Source: Bacteroidota bacterium
GTDB lineage: Bacteria; Bacteroidota; Bacteroidia; Bacteroidales; FEN-979
DNA length: 39,775 bases
Reading direction: 5' to 3'
Assembly (NCBI GenBank): GCA_016868575.1
Contig: VGGL01000016.1
Coordinates: 1-39,775, forward strand
Below are positions 25,999 through 34,201 of the stretch, in pieces; the stretch's first letter is position 1, and each line of letters begins with the position of its first letter. Below the pieces are notes generated by a model. The model worked only from the letters and a program-made list of their open reading frames with translations, ran no database searches and was not told the origin of the DNA. A program made the translations under genes and the position numbers.

Positions 25999-27399
25999 AT
26001 GACTGAAAAACAAAAGACCATCCAGTCGCCGGTTTCCATCACCGGCACAGGCCTGCACTCAGGAAAATCCGTCACCATCACCTTCCTCCCCGCACCGGAA
26101 AACCACGGATATAAATTCCAACGGGTGGATCTGGAGGATCAACCTGTCATCAAGGCAGATGTTGACCATGTGGCTGACACTTCCAGAGGAACCAGCTTGA
26201 AATGCAACAACGTTTCCGTTGAAACTACAGAGCATACCCTTGCAGCCCTTGCAGGACTTGGCATCGACAATGTTTTAATTCAGCTTGATGGCAGTGAGAT
26301 CCCCATTCTGGACGGCAGTGCAGGAACTTTTGTTAGCCTCTTGCAGAAAGCCGGAATTGTAGAGCAAAAGGTCAAAAGGGAATATTTTGTTCTGAATCAG
26401 AATGTTACATTCACCCTCCCTGAGAAGCAGGTCGAAATCACAGCCATCCCGGCCGGTGATTTCAAGGTCTCTGTCATGATCGACTACAACTCACGGGTTT
26501 TGGGTTCCCAGCATGCCCTGTTATCTTCTATGGATAACTTTGCTGACGAGATTGCACCGTGTCGCACATTTGTCTTCCTCCATGAACTGGAATTTCTGCT
26601 GAAAAACAACCTGATCAAAGGCGGGGATTTGAACAATGCAATCGTTTTTGTGGAAGAACTGATCTCTCAGAAAGAACTTGACCGGCTCGCCCGCTTGTTC
26701 AAAAAACCCAGTGTTGAGGTTCGAAAAGAAGGGATACTCAATAACCTTGAACTTCATTTCCCGAATGAGCCTGCCCGCCACAAACTGTTGGATGTTGTCG
26801 GAGATCTCGCCCTGCTCGGAATGTCTCTCAAAGCCCATGTGTACGCCACACGCCCCGGCCATCAGGCCAATGTTCAGTTTGCCAAAAAGCTCAAAAAACT
26901 GATGAAAGAAGAGATGCGTACCCCGAACATTCCCCAGGTGGATATCAACGCCACTCCTCTTCATGACATCAACAGCATCCAGCGGATACTCCCTCATCGA
27001 CCCCCATTTCTATTTATTGATAAAATCCTGGAGATGGGAGCAGACTATGTGATCGGGTTAAAAAATGTGACGATCCATGAGAACTTTTTCATCGGTCATT
27101 TCCCGGGCGATCCGGTTATGCCAGGGGTCATCCAGATTGAAGCCATGGCTCAAACCGGCGGTATCCTGGCACTGAGTACAGTGCCTGATCCTGAAAACTA
27201 TGCCACCCTTTTCATGAAGATCGAGCAAGTGAAGTTCAGGCACAAGGTTGTACCTGGGGATACCATCATCTTTCACCTGAACCTGATCTCCCCTATCCGG
27301 CGCGGCATTGCACACATGCGCGGCATTGCATGTGTCGGTAATAAAATTGTCATGGAAGCTGAAATGATGGCACAAATCTTAAAAAAAGATAAACTATGA
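25999..27399 (+). CDS. lpxC/fabZ: Bifunctional LpxC deacetylase / FabZ dehydratase
   Basis: A 466-residue fusion. Residues 1-305 are LpxC, the zinc amidase that removes acetyl from UDP-3-O-acyl-GlcNAc, the committed step of lipid A synthesis: zinc ligands His79 (TTEHTLAAL), His261 and Asp265 (HKLLDVVGDLALLG), and catalytic His288 (GHQANVQF). Residues 320-466 are FabZ, the hydroxyacyl-ACP dehydratase of fatty-acid synthesis: ILPHRPPFLFIDKI, then catalytic His367 (GHFPGDPVMPG) and Glu381 (IQIEAMAQ). The fusion is characteristic of Bacteroidota and places two enzymes competing for hydroxyacyl-ACP on one chain. ATG 25999 is chosen over TTG 25990, which lies within the -7 element. The stop overlaps lpxA (ATGA). 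Confidence 0.96.
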   Translation: MTEKQKTIQSPVSITGTGLHSGKSVTITFLPAPENHGYKFQRVDLEDQPVIKADVDHVADTSRGTSLKCNNVSVETTEHTLAALAGLGIDNVLIQLDGSEIPILDGSAGTFVSLLQKAGIVEQKVKREYFVLNQNVTFTLPEKQVEITAIPAGDFKVSVMIDYNSRVLGSQHALLSSMDNFADEIAPCRTFVFLHELEFLLKNNLIKGGDLNNAIVFVEELISQKELDRLARLFKKPSVEVRKEGILNNLELHFPNEPARHKLLDVVGDLALLGMSLKAHVYATRPGHQANVQFAKKLKKLMKEEMRTPNIPQVDINATPLHDINSIQRILPHRPPFLFIDKILEMGADYVIGLKNVTIHENFFIGHFPGDPVMPGVIQIEAMAQTGGILALSTVPDPENYATLFMKIEQVKFRHKVVPGDTIIFHLNLISPIRRGIAHMRGIACVGNKIVMEAEMMAQILKKDKL

Positions 27400-28187
27400 A
27401 CCAACCCCTGGCTTACGTCAACCCTACTGCCAAAGTTGCCAGCACCGTTGTGATCGAGCCTTTCGTGATGATCGATAAGAATGTGGTGATTGAAGAAGGA
27501 ACCTGGATCGGATCCAATGTCACCATCCTGGAAGGTGCCAGAATTGGAAAGAACTGCAAGATATTCCCCGGGTCGGTGATCGCAGCCATTCCTCAAGACC
27601 TCAAGTATGACGGTGAAGACACCCTGGTGATGATTGGGAATAACGTCACAGTAAGGGAATTTGTGACCATCAACAGGGGGACAAAAGCCAGCAATGAGAC
27701 CTGTATTGGCGATAACACATTGTTAATGGCTTATGTCCACATCGCTCACGATTGTCACATCGGAAAAAATGCGATCCTTGCCAACGGGGTCAACCTGGCG
27801 GGTCATATTGACATTGAAGATTATGCCATTGTCGGAGGCATGGTGGGCGTTCACCAGTTCGTTAAAATTGGCGCTCATGCTTTTGTCGGCGGCGGTTGCA
27901 TGGTCGGCAAGGACGTGCCTCCATACGTGAAAGCCGCGCGGGAGCCACTCTCTTATGTCGGAGTCAATTCAATTGGATTACGAAGGAGAGGATTCTCTCA
28001 GGAAAAGATCAACCATATCCAGGATATCTACCGCTTTATTTACCTGAAGAGCAACAACGTTTCGCAAGCGGTCGAGATCATCGAAGCCGAAGTGCCTGCT
28101 ACACCGGAAAAAGATGAAATCCTTACCTTCATTGCCAACTCCAACAGAGGCATCATGAAAGGGTATTCAAGCATGTTCAAAAAATAA
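27396..28187 (+). CDS. lpxA: UDP-N-acetylglucosamine acyltransferase
   Basis: The 263-residue LpxA performs the first step of lipid A synthesis, moving a hydroxyacyl chain from ACP to the 3-OH of UDP-GlcNAc. It is a left-handed beta-helix of hexapeptide repeats with catalytic His118 in [10 protein letters not shown], a VTIHRG-like TINRGT, and a helical C-terminal domain ([18 protein letters not shown]). It overlaps the lpxC/fabZ stop by 4 bases and is therefore translationally coupled. Confidence 0.96.
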   Translation: MNQPLAYVNPTAKVASTVVIEPFVMIDKNVVIEEGTWIGSNVTILEGARIGKNCKIFPGSVIAAIPQDLKYDGEDTLVMIGNNVTVREFVTINRGTKASNETCIGDNTLLMAYVHIAHDCHIGKNAILANGVNLAGHIDIEDYAIVGGMVGVHQFVKIGAHAFVGGGCMVGKDVPPYVKAAREPLSYVGVNSIGLRRRGFSQEKINHIQDIYRFIYLKSNNVSQAVEIIEAEVPATPEKDEILTFIANSNRGIMKGYSSMFKK

Positions 28188-28218
28188 TCATCATTTCAAT
28201 TCAACCAAAGAACCATTT

Positions 28219-28785
28219 ATGGCCACCACTGCAGATTTCAGAAACGGACTCGTGCTGGATTACAACAATGACCTATACATGATCGTGGAATTCCAGCATG
28301 TGAAACCCGGTAAAGGACCTGCTTTTGTCAGAACTAAACTCAAAAGCATCACTACCGGAAAGGTCATCTCAAATACTTTTGATTCCGGTGTTAAAATCAA
28401 TATCGCCCGTGTGGAGAGAAGACCCTACCAGTTTTTATATAAAGACGATACAGGCTATCATTTCATGAACTCAGACACATTTGAACAGGTGCAGATCCAA
28501 GAAGAGCTGATCAACGCCCACGAATTTCTCAAGGAAGGCCAGGAGGTCGAGATCCTGTTCCATGCCGACACCGAAACCCCGCTAACCTGCGAACTTCCGC
28601 CTTTTGTTGAGCTTACCGTTACCTATACCGAACCCGGGCTTAAAGGAAATACTGCTACCAATACATTAAAAAACAGCACCGTTGAAACCGGTGCGATCGT
28701 TCGGATACCGCTCTTTGTTAATACCGGTGAGCGGATCAAGGTCGACACACGTACGGGTGAATATTCCGAGCGGGCAAAAGGATAA
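28219..28785 (+). CDS. efp: Elongation factor P
   Basis: This 188-residue protein is a three-domain EF-P, which relieves ribosome stalling at polyproline. The tip loop that reaches the peptidyl-transferase centre reads [14 protein letters not shown] with Lys32 as the usual modified position. The C-terminal OB domain ends [19 protein letters not shown], as expected. It follows lpxA by 31 bases. No EF-P modification gene is in the window. Confidence 0.96.
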   Translation: MATTADFRNGLVLDYNNDLYMIVEFQHVKPGKGPAFVRTKLKSITTGKVISNTFDSGVKINIARVERRPYQFLYKDDTGYHFMNSDTFEQVQIQEELINAHEFLKEGQEVEILFHADTETPLTCELPPFVELTVTYTEPGLKGNTATNTLKNSTVETGAIVRIPLFVNTGERIKVDTRTGEYSERAKG

Positions 28786-28816
28786 CAAGCGAATTGACCC
28801 CTCATGCAAAACATTC

Positions 28817-29752
28817 ATGAAGCTCCCTACCCCACTCAGCCTGCAGCAAGTCGCTTCCCTCGTCGGAGCCGAAATCATTGGCGATCCACAGGCCAAGGTA
28901 CATGGCATCAATGAGATCCATATGGTGGAACCCGGTGATCTTACCTTCGTCGATCATCCAAAATATTACAACAAGGCGTTGAATTCCGGCGCCACATTTG
29001 TCCTTATCAATGCACGGGTTGACCGGCCGGAAGGGAAACACCTCCTTTTCTCCAGCGACCCATTTCGTGATTATGTTTTCCTGGCAAGGTATTTCCGTCC
29101 CTTTGAGAAAGCCACGAAATTCATCAGCGATACGGCTGAAATTGGCGAAGGAACGATCATCCAACCCGGCGCCTTCATCGGACACCACGTTAAGATTGGG
29201 AAAAACTGTGTGATCCATGCCAATGTCAGCATTTATGATCACGTGCAGATCGGTGATGAGGTGATCATTCATTCCGGCGCTGTGCTTGGTGCTGATGCCT
29301 ATTATTTCCAGAAGCGTCCGGAAGGATACCGCAAGCTGGAACCATGTGGTAATGTCATCATCGGAAACCGGGTGGAGATCGGCGCATGCTGCTGCATCGA
29401 CCGCGGGGTCTCGGGAAACACCATCATCTCCGACGGAACCAAGATGGACAATCAATCTCAGGTCGGACACGACACCTACATCGGAAAGAACTGCCTCATC
29501 GGCGCACAGACCGCTATCGCAGGAGTTACCAGGATTGAAGATGATGTGCTCATCTGGGCACGCGTGGTTGTGAATAAAGATATTGTGATCGGTAAAGGTG
29601 CTGTGATCCTTGCTACATCCGGTGTTGACAAGTCACTCAAGGGTGGCAAGACCTATTTCGGGAGTCCGGTGGATGATGTCAGAAAAAAATGGAGAGAACA
29701 GGCGCTGCTCCGCCGCCTGCCCGAGCTCTTCAGCAGACTGGATAAGGAATAG
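28817..29752 (+). CDS. LpxD-like hexapeptide acyltransferase (second copy)
   Basis: A 311-residue relative of LpxD that starts at MKLPTPLSLQQVASLVGAEI (28817), 31 bases after efp; the longer frame overlapping efp is rejected. It keeps the N-terminal domain (MVEPGDLTFVDHPKYYNKAL), the beta-helix and the position of the catalytic histidine (QVGHDTYIGKN). It differs from the copy at 24888 in the substrate loop (ADAYYFQKRPEGYRKLE in place of [10 protein letters not shown]), has an unusual ACCCID triple cysteine, and a shorter C-terminus. It may use another acyl chain or another sugar nucleotide. Annotation as lpxD proper would be an over-call. Confidence 0.85.
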   Translation: MKLPTPLSLQQVASLVGAEIIGDPQAKVHGINEIHMVEPGDLTFVDHPKYYNKALNSGATFVLINARVDRPEGKHLLFSSDPFRDYVFLARYFRPFEKATKFISDTAEIGEGTIIQPGAFIGHHVKIGKNCVIHANVSIYDHVQIGDEVIIHSGAVLGADAYYFQKRPEGYRKLEPCGNVIIGNRVEIGACCCIDRGVSGNTIISDGTKMDNQSQVGHDTYIGKNCLIGAQTAIAGVTRIEDDVLIWARVVVNKDIVIGKGAVILATSGVDKSLKGGKTYFGSPVDDVRKKWREQALLRRLPELFSRLDKE

Positions 29753-29872
29753 CTTTCGTTTATTGAATACGCTATAAATCGATCAACGAGGTTTGAAATC
29801 AAATCAAAGGGATGTGCATGGTACAATTGTAAATGTACAACTTGATTGACAAAGGACAAATTCCAATTTTAT

Positions 29873-29904
29873 CGAACAACGAACAACGAGCAACGGACAA
29901 CGAG
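29873..29904. repeat. Heptamer tandem repeat (CGAACAA)4.5
   Basis: CGAACAA is repeated four and a half times with single-base variants (CGAGCAA, CGGACAA). It lies in a 363-base non-coding stretch (29753-30115) after the second LpxD-like gene. That stretch also holds the octamer repeat at 29931 and a small palindrome TACAATTGTA at 29822-29831. I see no gene in it. Confidence 0.85.
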
Positions 29905-29930
29905 TTCTGAAATCACTTGAACCACCACCT

Positions 29931-29986
29931 TGTGACTCTGTGACCCTGTGACTCTGTGACTTTGTGACTCTGTAACTTTGTTACTT
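29931..29986. repeat. Octamer tandem repeat (TGTGACTC)7
   Basis: Seven consecutive units of TGTGACTC with variants (TGTGACCC, TGTGACTT, TGTAACTT, TGTTACTT), increasingly degenerate toward the right end. The unit shares the TGAC core of the hexamer tract at 4701. No coding potential. Confidence 0.85.
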
Positions 29987-30115
29987 TATGGCCTCATGCC
30001 CTTCTGTGTCTCCGTGCTTTAGTGGCATAAAACCTGCCCAAAGACCATTTTCCCGCCATTTTTCAAAAACCCTTGTTTTTTTTGTGGCGGCCAGTCGGTT
30101 TTCTTAATGGCCTCA

Positions 30116-30292
30116 TTATCTATTATTTAATCGAATTTTTTTCTCGAAGTAAGATTTCACCGGTTTTGCCCCCGAAGCAATGCCACAAGTCGCCATGGCT
30201 ACTCTGATCTGTACCTTTTTCAGGTCCTTCGACTGCCCTTTCAGCAGCTGGTTCCGCAAGCCGGTTAAATCATCCAATGACTTGATATTCAT
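30116..30292 (-). pseudogene. Truncated thioredoxin-like [2Fe-2S] ferredoxin gene (58 residues)
   Basis: ATG at 30292 opens a 58-codon frame ending TAA at 30116: MNIKSLDDLTGLRNQLLKGQ, then VQIRVAMATCGIASGAKPV and a short lysine- and arginine-rich tail. The middle matches the start of the thioredoxin-like [2Fe-2S] ferredoxins found beside trimeric [FeFe]-hydrogenases (VxVxMATCGIAAGARPV). Those are about 110-120 residues and bind the cluster with four cysteines. Only the first cysteine is left here, and no frame downstream supplies the other three. It probably cannot bind a cluster. The frame is clean, with a possible -7 element and a Crp/Fnr-like palindrome upstream, so a new short protein cannot be excluded. 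A strong terminator separates it from hydA. Confidence 0.6.
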
Positions 30293-30339
30293 ATTTTTAA
30301 GTTATTACCGTGTAACTGGTAACCATTGATTTCCGACTG

Positions 30340-30347
30340 CGAAGGTA
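30340..30347 (-). promoter_or_regulatory. Possible -7 element (TACCTTCG) for the 58-residue ORF
   Basis: On the minus strand TACCTTCG is one mismatch from TAnnTTTG and lies 47 bases before the ATG at 30292. Its leader includes a weak inverted repeat GTTACC...GGTAAT. Confidence 0.3.
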
Positions 30348-30376
30348 AAAACAATAAAAATCCCGGCAAAATTTAT

Positions 30377-30394
30377 TTGTGAAAAAATTCACAA
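30377..30394. promoter_or_regulatory. Crp/Fnr-family-like operator palindrome
   Basis: TTGTGAAAAAATTCACAA is a perfect inverted repeat with 7-base arms and contains TGTGA-N6-TCACA, the classical Crp-type target. It lies upstream of the possible promoter at 30340 and behind the hydA terminator. A second site with the same 18-base layout is at 34202. The cognate regulator is not in the window. Confidence 0.55.
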
Positions 30395-30563
30395 TGTTAA
30401 TAGAATAACAATGTGGAAATAATTTTCAATGCTAAATTGCAATTATCTTCTTGACCAACTAGTGCCGGAAGGCTTCCTTTATCTTCTAGAATGGTTATTA
30501 TAATATATTATTTGTCAGTAATTTACGAAATTATCGTGCAAGAGAAAGGGTCAAGATGGCCGC

Positions 30564-30594
30564 AAAAAAAAGACCGCCCATTTCCGGGCGGTCT
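30564..30594 (-). terminator. Rho-independent terminator of the hydrogenase operon
   Basis: A 9-base-pair GC-rich stem, AGACCGCCC (30571-30579) with GGGCGGTCT (30586-30594) and a 6-base loop, is followed on the minus strand by a run of Ts (As at 30564-30570). It starts 25 bases after the hydA stop. A T-run on the other side (30597-30602) could also let it work on the plus strand. Confidence 0.9.
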
Positions 30595-30618
30595 CATTTT
30601 TTCGCATCAGGCAGCACG

Positions 30619-32433
30619 CTAGTACCGCTGCCTTGCTTTATAATGCGTATGCAGCAATTCGTGTGATTTGTGTCCCAGCGGTTTGCCGAGGAACTCCTTA
30701 TAGATCGCAGTGACTTCCGGGTTTTCATGGGATTTGCGGATGGTCATGCCCATATCTTCTTGATAGATGGCCGCTTTTCGTTTTGCCCGGATCTCTGGTG
30801 AAGTGGGTATTGGTTGTCCACCGCCACCCAGGCATCCGCCAGGACAGGCCATGATCTCAATGAAATGATAGTCGGCTTTACCATCTCTCACTTCCTGCAT
30901 CACCCTCTTGGCATAGACAAGGCTGTTGGCGACCACACATTTCAATTCCACACCTTCCAGGAAATTGAAGTCGGGCAGGGTTCCGGTAATCTTCAGGGAA
31001 GCTTTGCGAACTTCTCCTTCGGTACCACGGACGGGAGTGATGTTGAGGTTTTCGAAAGGAATCTCCTTGCCCGTCACAACTTCATAAACAGTGCGGAGTG
31101 CAGCTTCCATGACACCACCGGTTGATCCGAAGATCACGCCAGCTCCGGAGGAAACACCCATGATGCTGTCGTACTGCTCATTGGGCAGGGACTCAAAATC
31201 AAGTCCTGCTTGCCGGATCATGATAGCCAGCTCACGGGTTGTGAGGACAAAATCCACATCCTTATGTCCGCTGGAGCGCATTTCGGGACGATCAGCTTCG
31301 TATTTCTTTGCCGTGCAAGGCATCACGGAAACCGATACGATGTCTTCCGGATTCAGTCCGCGTTTCTGCGCATAGAAAGTCTTGGCCAAGGCGCCGAACA
31401 TCTGTTGTGGTGACTTACATGTCGAAACATTGGGTAAATACTCAGGGAAGGTATGTTCGATGAATTTGATCCATCCGGGTGAGCAGCTGGTGGTCATTGG
31501 AAGGGCCACCTTGGGATCCTTGTCGACCAATGCACGTTTGAGGCGTGAAAGCAGTTCATGGCCTTCTTCGATGATCGTCAGGTCGGCAGTGAAATCGGTA
31601 TCGAGCACCGACTGGAAACCGATCCGTTTCAAGGCAGCCACCATCTTGCCGGTCACGATTTTTCCGGGTTCCATCCCGAGGGCTTCGCCGAGGGCAATAC
31701 GGACGGCGGGTGCAGTTTGTACGACAACGTGTTTCTTGGGATTGTAAAGGGCATCCCAAACTTCATCCACGTAAGTTCTTTCGATGAGGGCGCCGGTGGG
31801 ACAACGGTTCACACATTGTCCGCAGTTGGTGCAAACGACTTCAAATAACGGATGTTCATAGAAGGTGGAAATTTTCATATGAGCCCCTTTGTTAGCCACT
31901 TCAAGTGCGCTTACACTTTGCAGCTCCTCGCAGGTACGCACACAGCGTTGGCAACGGATGCAACGGCTGTCATCCTTAATAATAGCCGGGTTGAACTTGT
32001 CAATGGAATAATGCCGGTCTGCAACCAGGTCAAGGAAGAGGTGGTCACGTGTGAGCATTTCAGAGGCGAGATTTTGCAATTCACAGTTGCCATTCTTATA
32101 ACACTTGGTACAGTCGGCGTTATGTTCCGACAACAACAGCTCAACAATATGTTTCCGGGCAAGTCTGACTTTTCCGCTGTTGGTGAGGATATTCATCCCT
32201 TCAGCAGCGGGGGTTGCGCATGAGGCAACGAGGTTGCGAGCACCAATTTGTTCAACAACACAAACGCGGCAATTTCCTGCCACACAGAGGTCATCGTGAT
32301 AGCAAAGGGTAGGGATATGAATATTGGTTTTCCTTGCAACTTCCAGGATGGTGGAGCCTTCCGCAACAGAGATATCCTGCCCGTCGATCTTTATGGTGAT
32401 ATTTTTGGTTTTCGATTTTTCTTTGGTAGCCAT
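30619..32433 (-). CDS. hydA: [FeFe]-hydrogenase catalytic subunit of the NAD-linked multimeric type
   Basis: This 604-residue subunit carries an N-terminal [2Fe-2S] domain (Cys44, 55, 58, 72), a His-Cys3 [4Fe-4S] site (His104, Cys108, 111, 117), two [4Fe-4S] ferredoxin clusters (Cys158/161/164/168 and 201/204/207/211) and the H-cluster domain. H-cluster motifs are TSCSPGW (Cys317), MPCTAKKYE (Cys373) and MACPGGCLGGGGQP (Cys530, Cys534). The first is usually TSCCPxW, whose second cysteine relays protons; here it is Ser318. With HydB and HydC it should reversibly couple H2 and NAD(H), possibly also ferredoxin by electron bifurcation, in the cytosol. It has about 60 extra residues after the last H-cluster motif, without further cysteines. 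H-cluster maturases are not in the window. Confidence 0.94.
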   Translation of the reverse strand: MATKEKSKTKNITIKIDGQDISVAEGSTILEVARKTNIHIPTLCYHDDLCVAGNCRVCVVEQIGARNLVASCATPAAEGMNILTNSGKVRLARKHIVELLLSEHNADCTKCYKNGNCELQNLASEMLTRDHLFLDLVADRHYSIDKFNPAIIKDDSRCIRCQRCVRTCEELQSVSALEVANKGAHMKISTFYEHPLFEVVCTNCGQCVNRCPTGALIERTYVDEVWDALYNPKKHVVVQTAPAVRIALGEALGMEPGKIVTGKMVAALKRIGFQSVLDTDFTADLTIIEEGHELLSRLKRALVDKDPKVALPMTTSCSPGWIKFIEHTFPEYLPNVSTCKSPQQMFGALAKTFYAQKRGLNPEDIVSVSVMPCTAKKYEADRPEMRSSGHKDVDFVLTTRELAIMIRQAGLDFESLPNEQYDSIMGVSSGAGVIFGSTGGVMEAALRTVYEVVTGKEIPFENLNITPVRGTEGEVRKASLKITGTLPDFNFLEGVELKCVVANSLVYAKRVMQEVRDGKADYHFIEIMACPGGCLGGGGQPIPTSPEIRAKRKAAIYQEDMGMTIRKSHENPEVTAIYKEFLGKPLGHKSHELLHTHYKARQRY

Positions 32434-32452
32434 AAAAAGGAATATTGTCGGA

Positions 32453-33616
32453 TTAGTAAATCATTTCTTCTTTAAAATTGCTGACGATGGAAGAGAAGGA
32501 GTTGGCAACCGATTGCCCGAGTCCGCACTTCGCAGTGATCTTCATGGTTTCAGCCAGTTTCATGAGTTGTTCCAGATAGAGAACAGGTTTTTCACCACGT
32601 TTCACCGCTTCGATCCCTTTCCGGAGTTGCTGACAGCCTACCCGGCAAGGGGTGCATTGTCCGCATGACTCCTCTTCGAAGAAATCAAGGTAATTATGCA
32701 GCACGTTATACATGGAACGGGAACTGTTGAAGATCATCATGGATCCGCCGGTAGGAACACCTTCAAAACCGATGATGGTATCCTTGAACTTCTTTCTGGG
32801 GACGCAGAAACCGGAGGCGCCTCCAACCTGCACCGCTTTGGTATCGCCATCGCCGAATTCATCCACGAATTGGAAAAGGGGCATCCCCAGTTCGAGTTCA
32901 TAGATGCCTGGTTTGGGAGTATCGCCTGACACAGAGAATACTTTTGATCCGCGTGAGTCGGTGGTGCCCAGTTTACGGAACTGAACCGGTCCAATGCGGC
33001 AGATCATGAGTACGTTCACGAAGGTTTCCACATTGTTGATTACGGTCGGTTTACCCATAAACCCGGAGGTTGTCGGGTAGGGCGGTTTGTTTCTGGGCTC
33101 ACCCCGTTTTCCTTCCATGCTCTCAAAGAGGGCACTTTCTTCACCACAGATGTAGGCGCCGCTTCCCAACCGGATCTCGATGGTGAAGTTATGGTTGAGC
33201 TTCTTGGCGTGCTCGTGGTAAGTATCCAGTTCTTTCAGCAGTTCAGGGAGCATGAATTTATATTCTCCCCGCAGGTAAATGAGTCCTTTATTCGATCCGA
33301 TAACCTTGCCGCAAATAGCCATGCCTGAGAATACTTTCCGGGGCACACGGCTTAGGATCTCCCGATCTTTGAAGGTTCCGGGTTCTCCTTCGTCGGCATT
33401 GCATACGACATATTTTTCATCTGAAGGTACTTCAGCAGTAAACTTCCATTTCAGGGCAGTGGGGAAGCCGGCGCCGCCGCGGCCTTTCAGGCCTGAATCA
33501 AGAAGATCCTTGATGATATCATCGTTCGGACGCTTCAGGGCTTCTTCAAGAACCTTGTATTTCTGATCTGAGTATTCACCGAAAATCAGATCCACTCTTT
33601 GAATTAATTCTGACAT
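32453..33616 (-). CDS. hydB: NuoF-like flavoprotein subunit of the hydrogenase (HydB), short form
   Basis: A 387-residue NADH/FMN subunit. FMN-site GRGGAGFPTALKW is at 45-57 and NADEGEPGTFKDR at 73-85; GSGAYICGEESALFESMEGKRG binds NADH; and the [4Fe-4S] ligands are Cys318, Cys321, Cys324 (ESCGQCTPC) and Cys364. It has neither the N-terminal thioredoxin-like [2Fe-2S] domain nor the C-terminal two-cluster ferredoxin domain found in the roughly 600-residue HydB of bifurcating hydrogenases. The core is complete. It lies between hydC and hydA with gaps of 18 and 19 bases. Confidence 0.92.
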   Translation of the reverse strand: MSELIQRVDLIFGEYSDQKYKVLEEALKRPNDDIIKDLLDSGLKGRGGAGFPTALKWKFTAEVPSDEKYVVCNADEGEPGTFKDREILSRVPRKVFSGMAICGKVIGSNKGLIYLRGEYKFMLPELLKELDTYHEHAKKLNHNFTIEIRLGSGAYICGEESALFESMEGKRGEPRNKPPYPTTSGFMGKPTVINNVETFVNVLMICRIGPVQFRKLGTTDSRGSKVFSVSGDTPKPGIYELELGMPLFQFVDEFGDGDTKAVQVGGASGFCVPRKKFKDTIIGFEGVPTGGSMMIFNSSRSMYNVLHNYLDFFEEESCGQCTPCRVGCQQLRKGIEAVKRGEKPVLYLEQLMKLAETMKITAKCGLGQSVANSFSSIVSNFKEEMIY

Positions 33617-33634
33617 AGTTTGGCCTCCTTATGA

Positions 33635-34111
33635 TTAGCGTCGGTTATTATTCATGTATTCGGCAATGATCTCATGCACCTTCTCGGGTGTAAGCTCGCT
33701 GTAAGGCTGGTCGTTGATCAGCATGGCAGGCCCTTTGTGGCACCATCCGAGACAGTTGGTTTCCAATAAGGTGAAGATCTTGTTCTGGGTTGTTTCACCA
33801 ACCTTGATTTTCAGCATGTTCTCAATGGTCTGAATGATCTCTTTCCGTCCATGCATGTCGCACGTGATGGTCTTACAGATACGGATCACATACTTACCTC
33901 TGGCTGCCGTATCCAGAAAGGAATAGAAAGTAGCAGTCCCATAAACCTGAGCTGCTGATATGTCAAGCTCCTTGGCAATTTCGGTCATGTCGAAATCCGA
34001 AATGAAATTTTTCTGGCTGATTACGCCTTGCAGGATCGGTAATAGCGAAGTCCTTTCCCGGCCATAGGTCCCGACAAGTTCTTTGATCAGGTTGTCCTGG
34101 TTGTTTGGCAT
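33635..34111 (-). CDS. hydC: NuoE-like [2Fe-2S] subunit of the hydrogenase (HydC)
   Basis: The 158-residue protein combines an N-terminal helical bundle (ELVGTYGRERTSLLPILQ ... AQVYGTATFYSF) with a thioredoxin-like [2Fe-2S] fold. The cluster ligands are Cys79 and Cys84 (ICKTITCDMHG) plus Cys120 and Cys124 (TNCLGWC). It passes electrons between the FMN of HydB and HydA. It is the first gene of the hydC-hydB-hydA operon, with a -7 element 73 bases upstream. Confidence 0.93.
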   Translation of the reverse strand: MPNNQDNLIKELVGTYGRERTSLLPILQGVISQKNFISDFDMTEIAKELDISAAQVYGTATFYSFLDTAARGKYVIRICKTITCDMHGRKEIIQTIENMLKIKVGETTQNKIFTLLETNCLGWCHKGPAMLINDQPYSELTPEKVHEIIAEYMNNNRR

Positions 34112-34184
34112 AGGTTGTTAATTTATTGTTAATGATTGATTATGAATAACATGTGTTGTTTTAATGATGATATTTTTCGCAGTG

Positions 34185-34192
34185 CAAAAGTA
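34185..34192 (-). promoter_or_regulatory. -7 promoter element, hydrogenase operon
   Basis: On the minus strand TACTTTTG matches TAnnTTTG, giving a leader of about 65-70 bases before hydC. A TTG appears upstream at 24-base spacing, longer than the usual 19-21. That suggests a promoter needing an activator. The TTG belongs to the palindrome at 34202. Confidence 0.55.
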
Positions 34193-34201
34193 TAAAGTCT
34201 T

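Noticed and set aside
28682-28816. N-terminal extension of the second LpxD-like gene overlapping efp
   Set aside because: The extra 45 residues are an out-of-frame reading of efp; ATG 28817 starts the family sequence.
29822-29840. Overlapping palindromes TACAATTGTA and TTGTA-N4-TACAA as an operator
   Set aside because: They lie downstream of a gene with no promoter close by; short AT-rich palindromes arise by chance.
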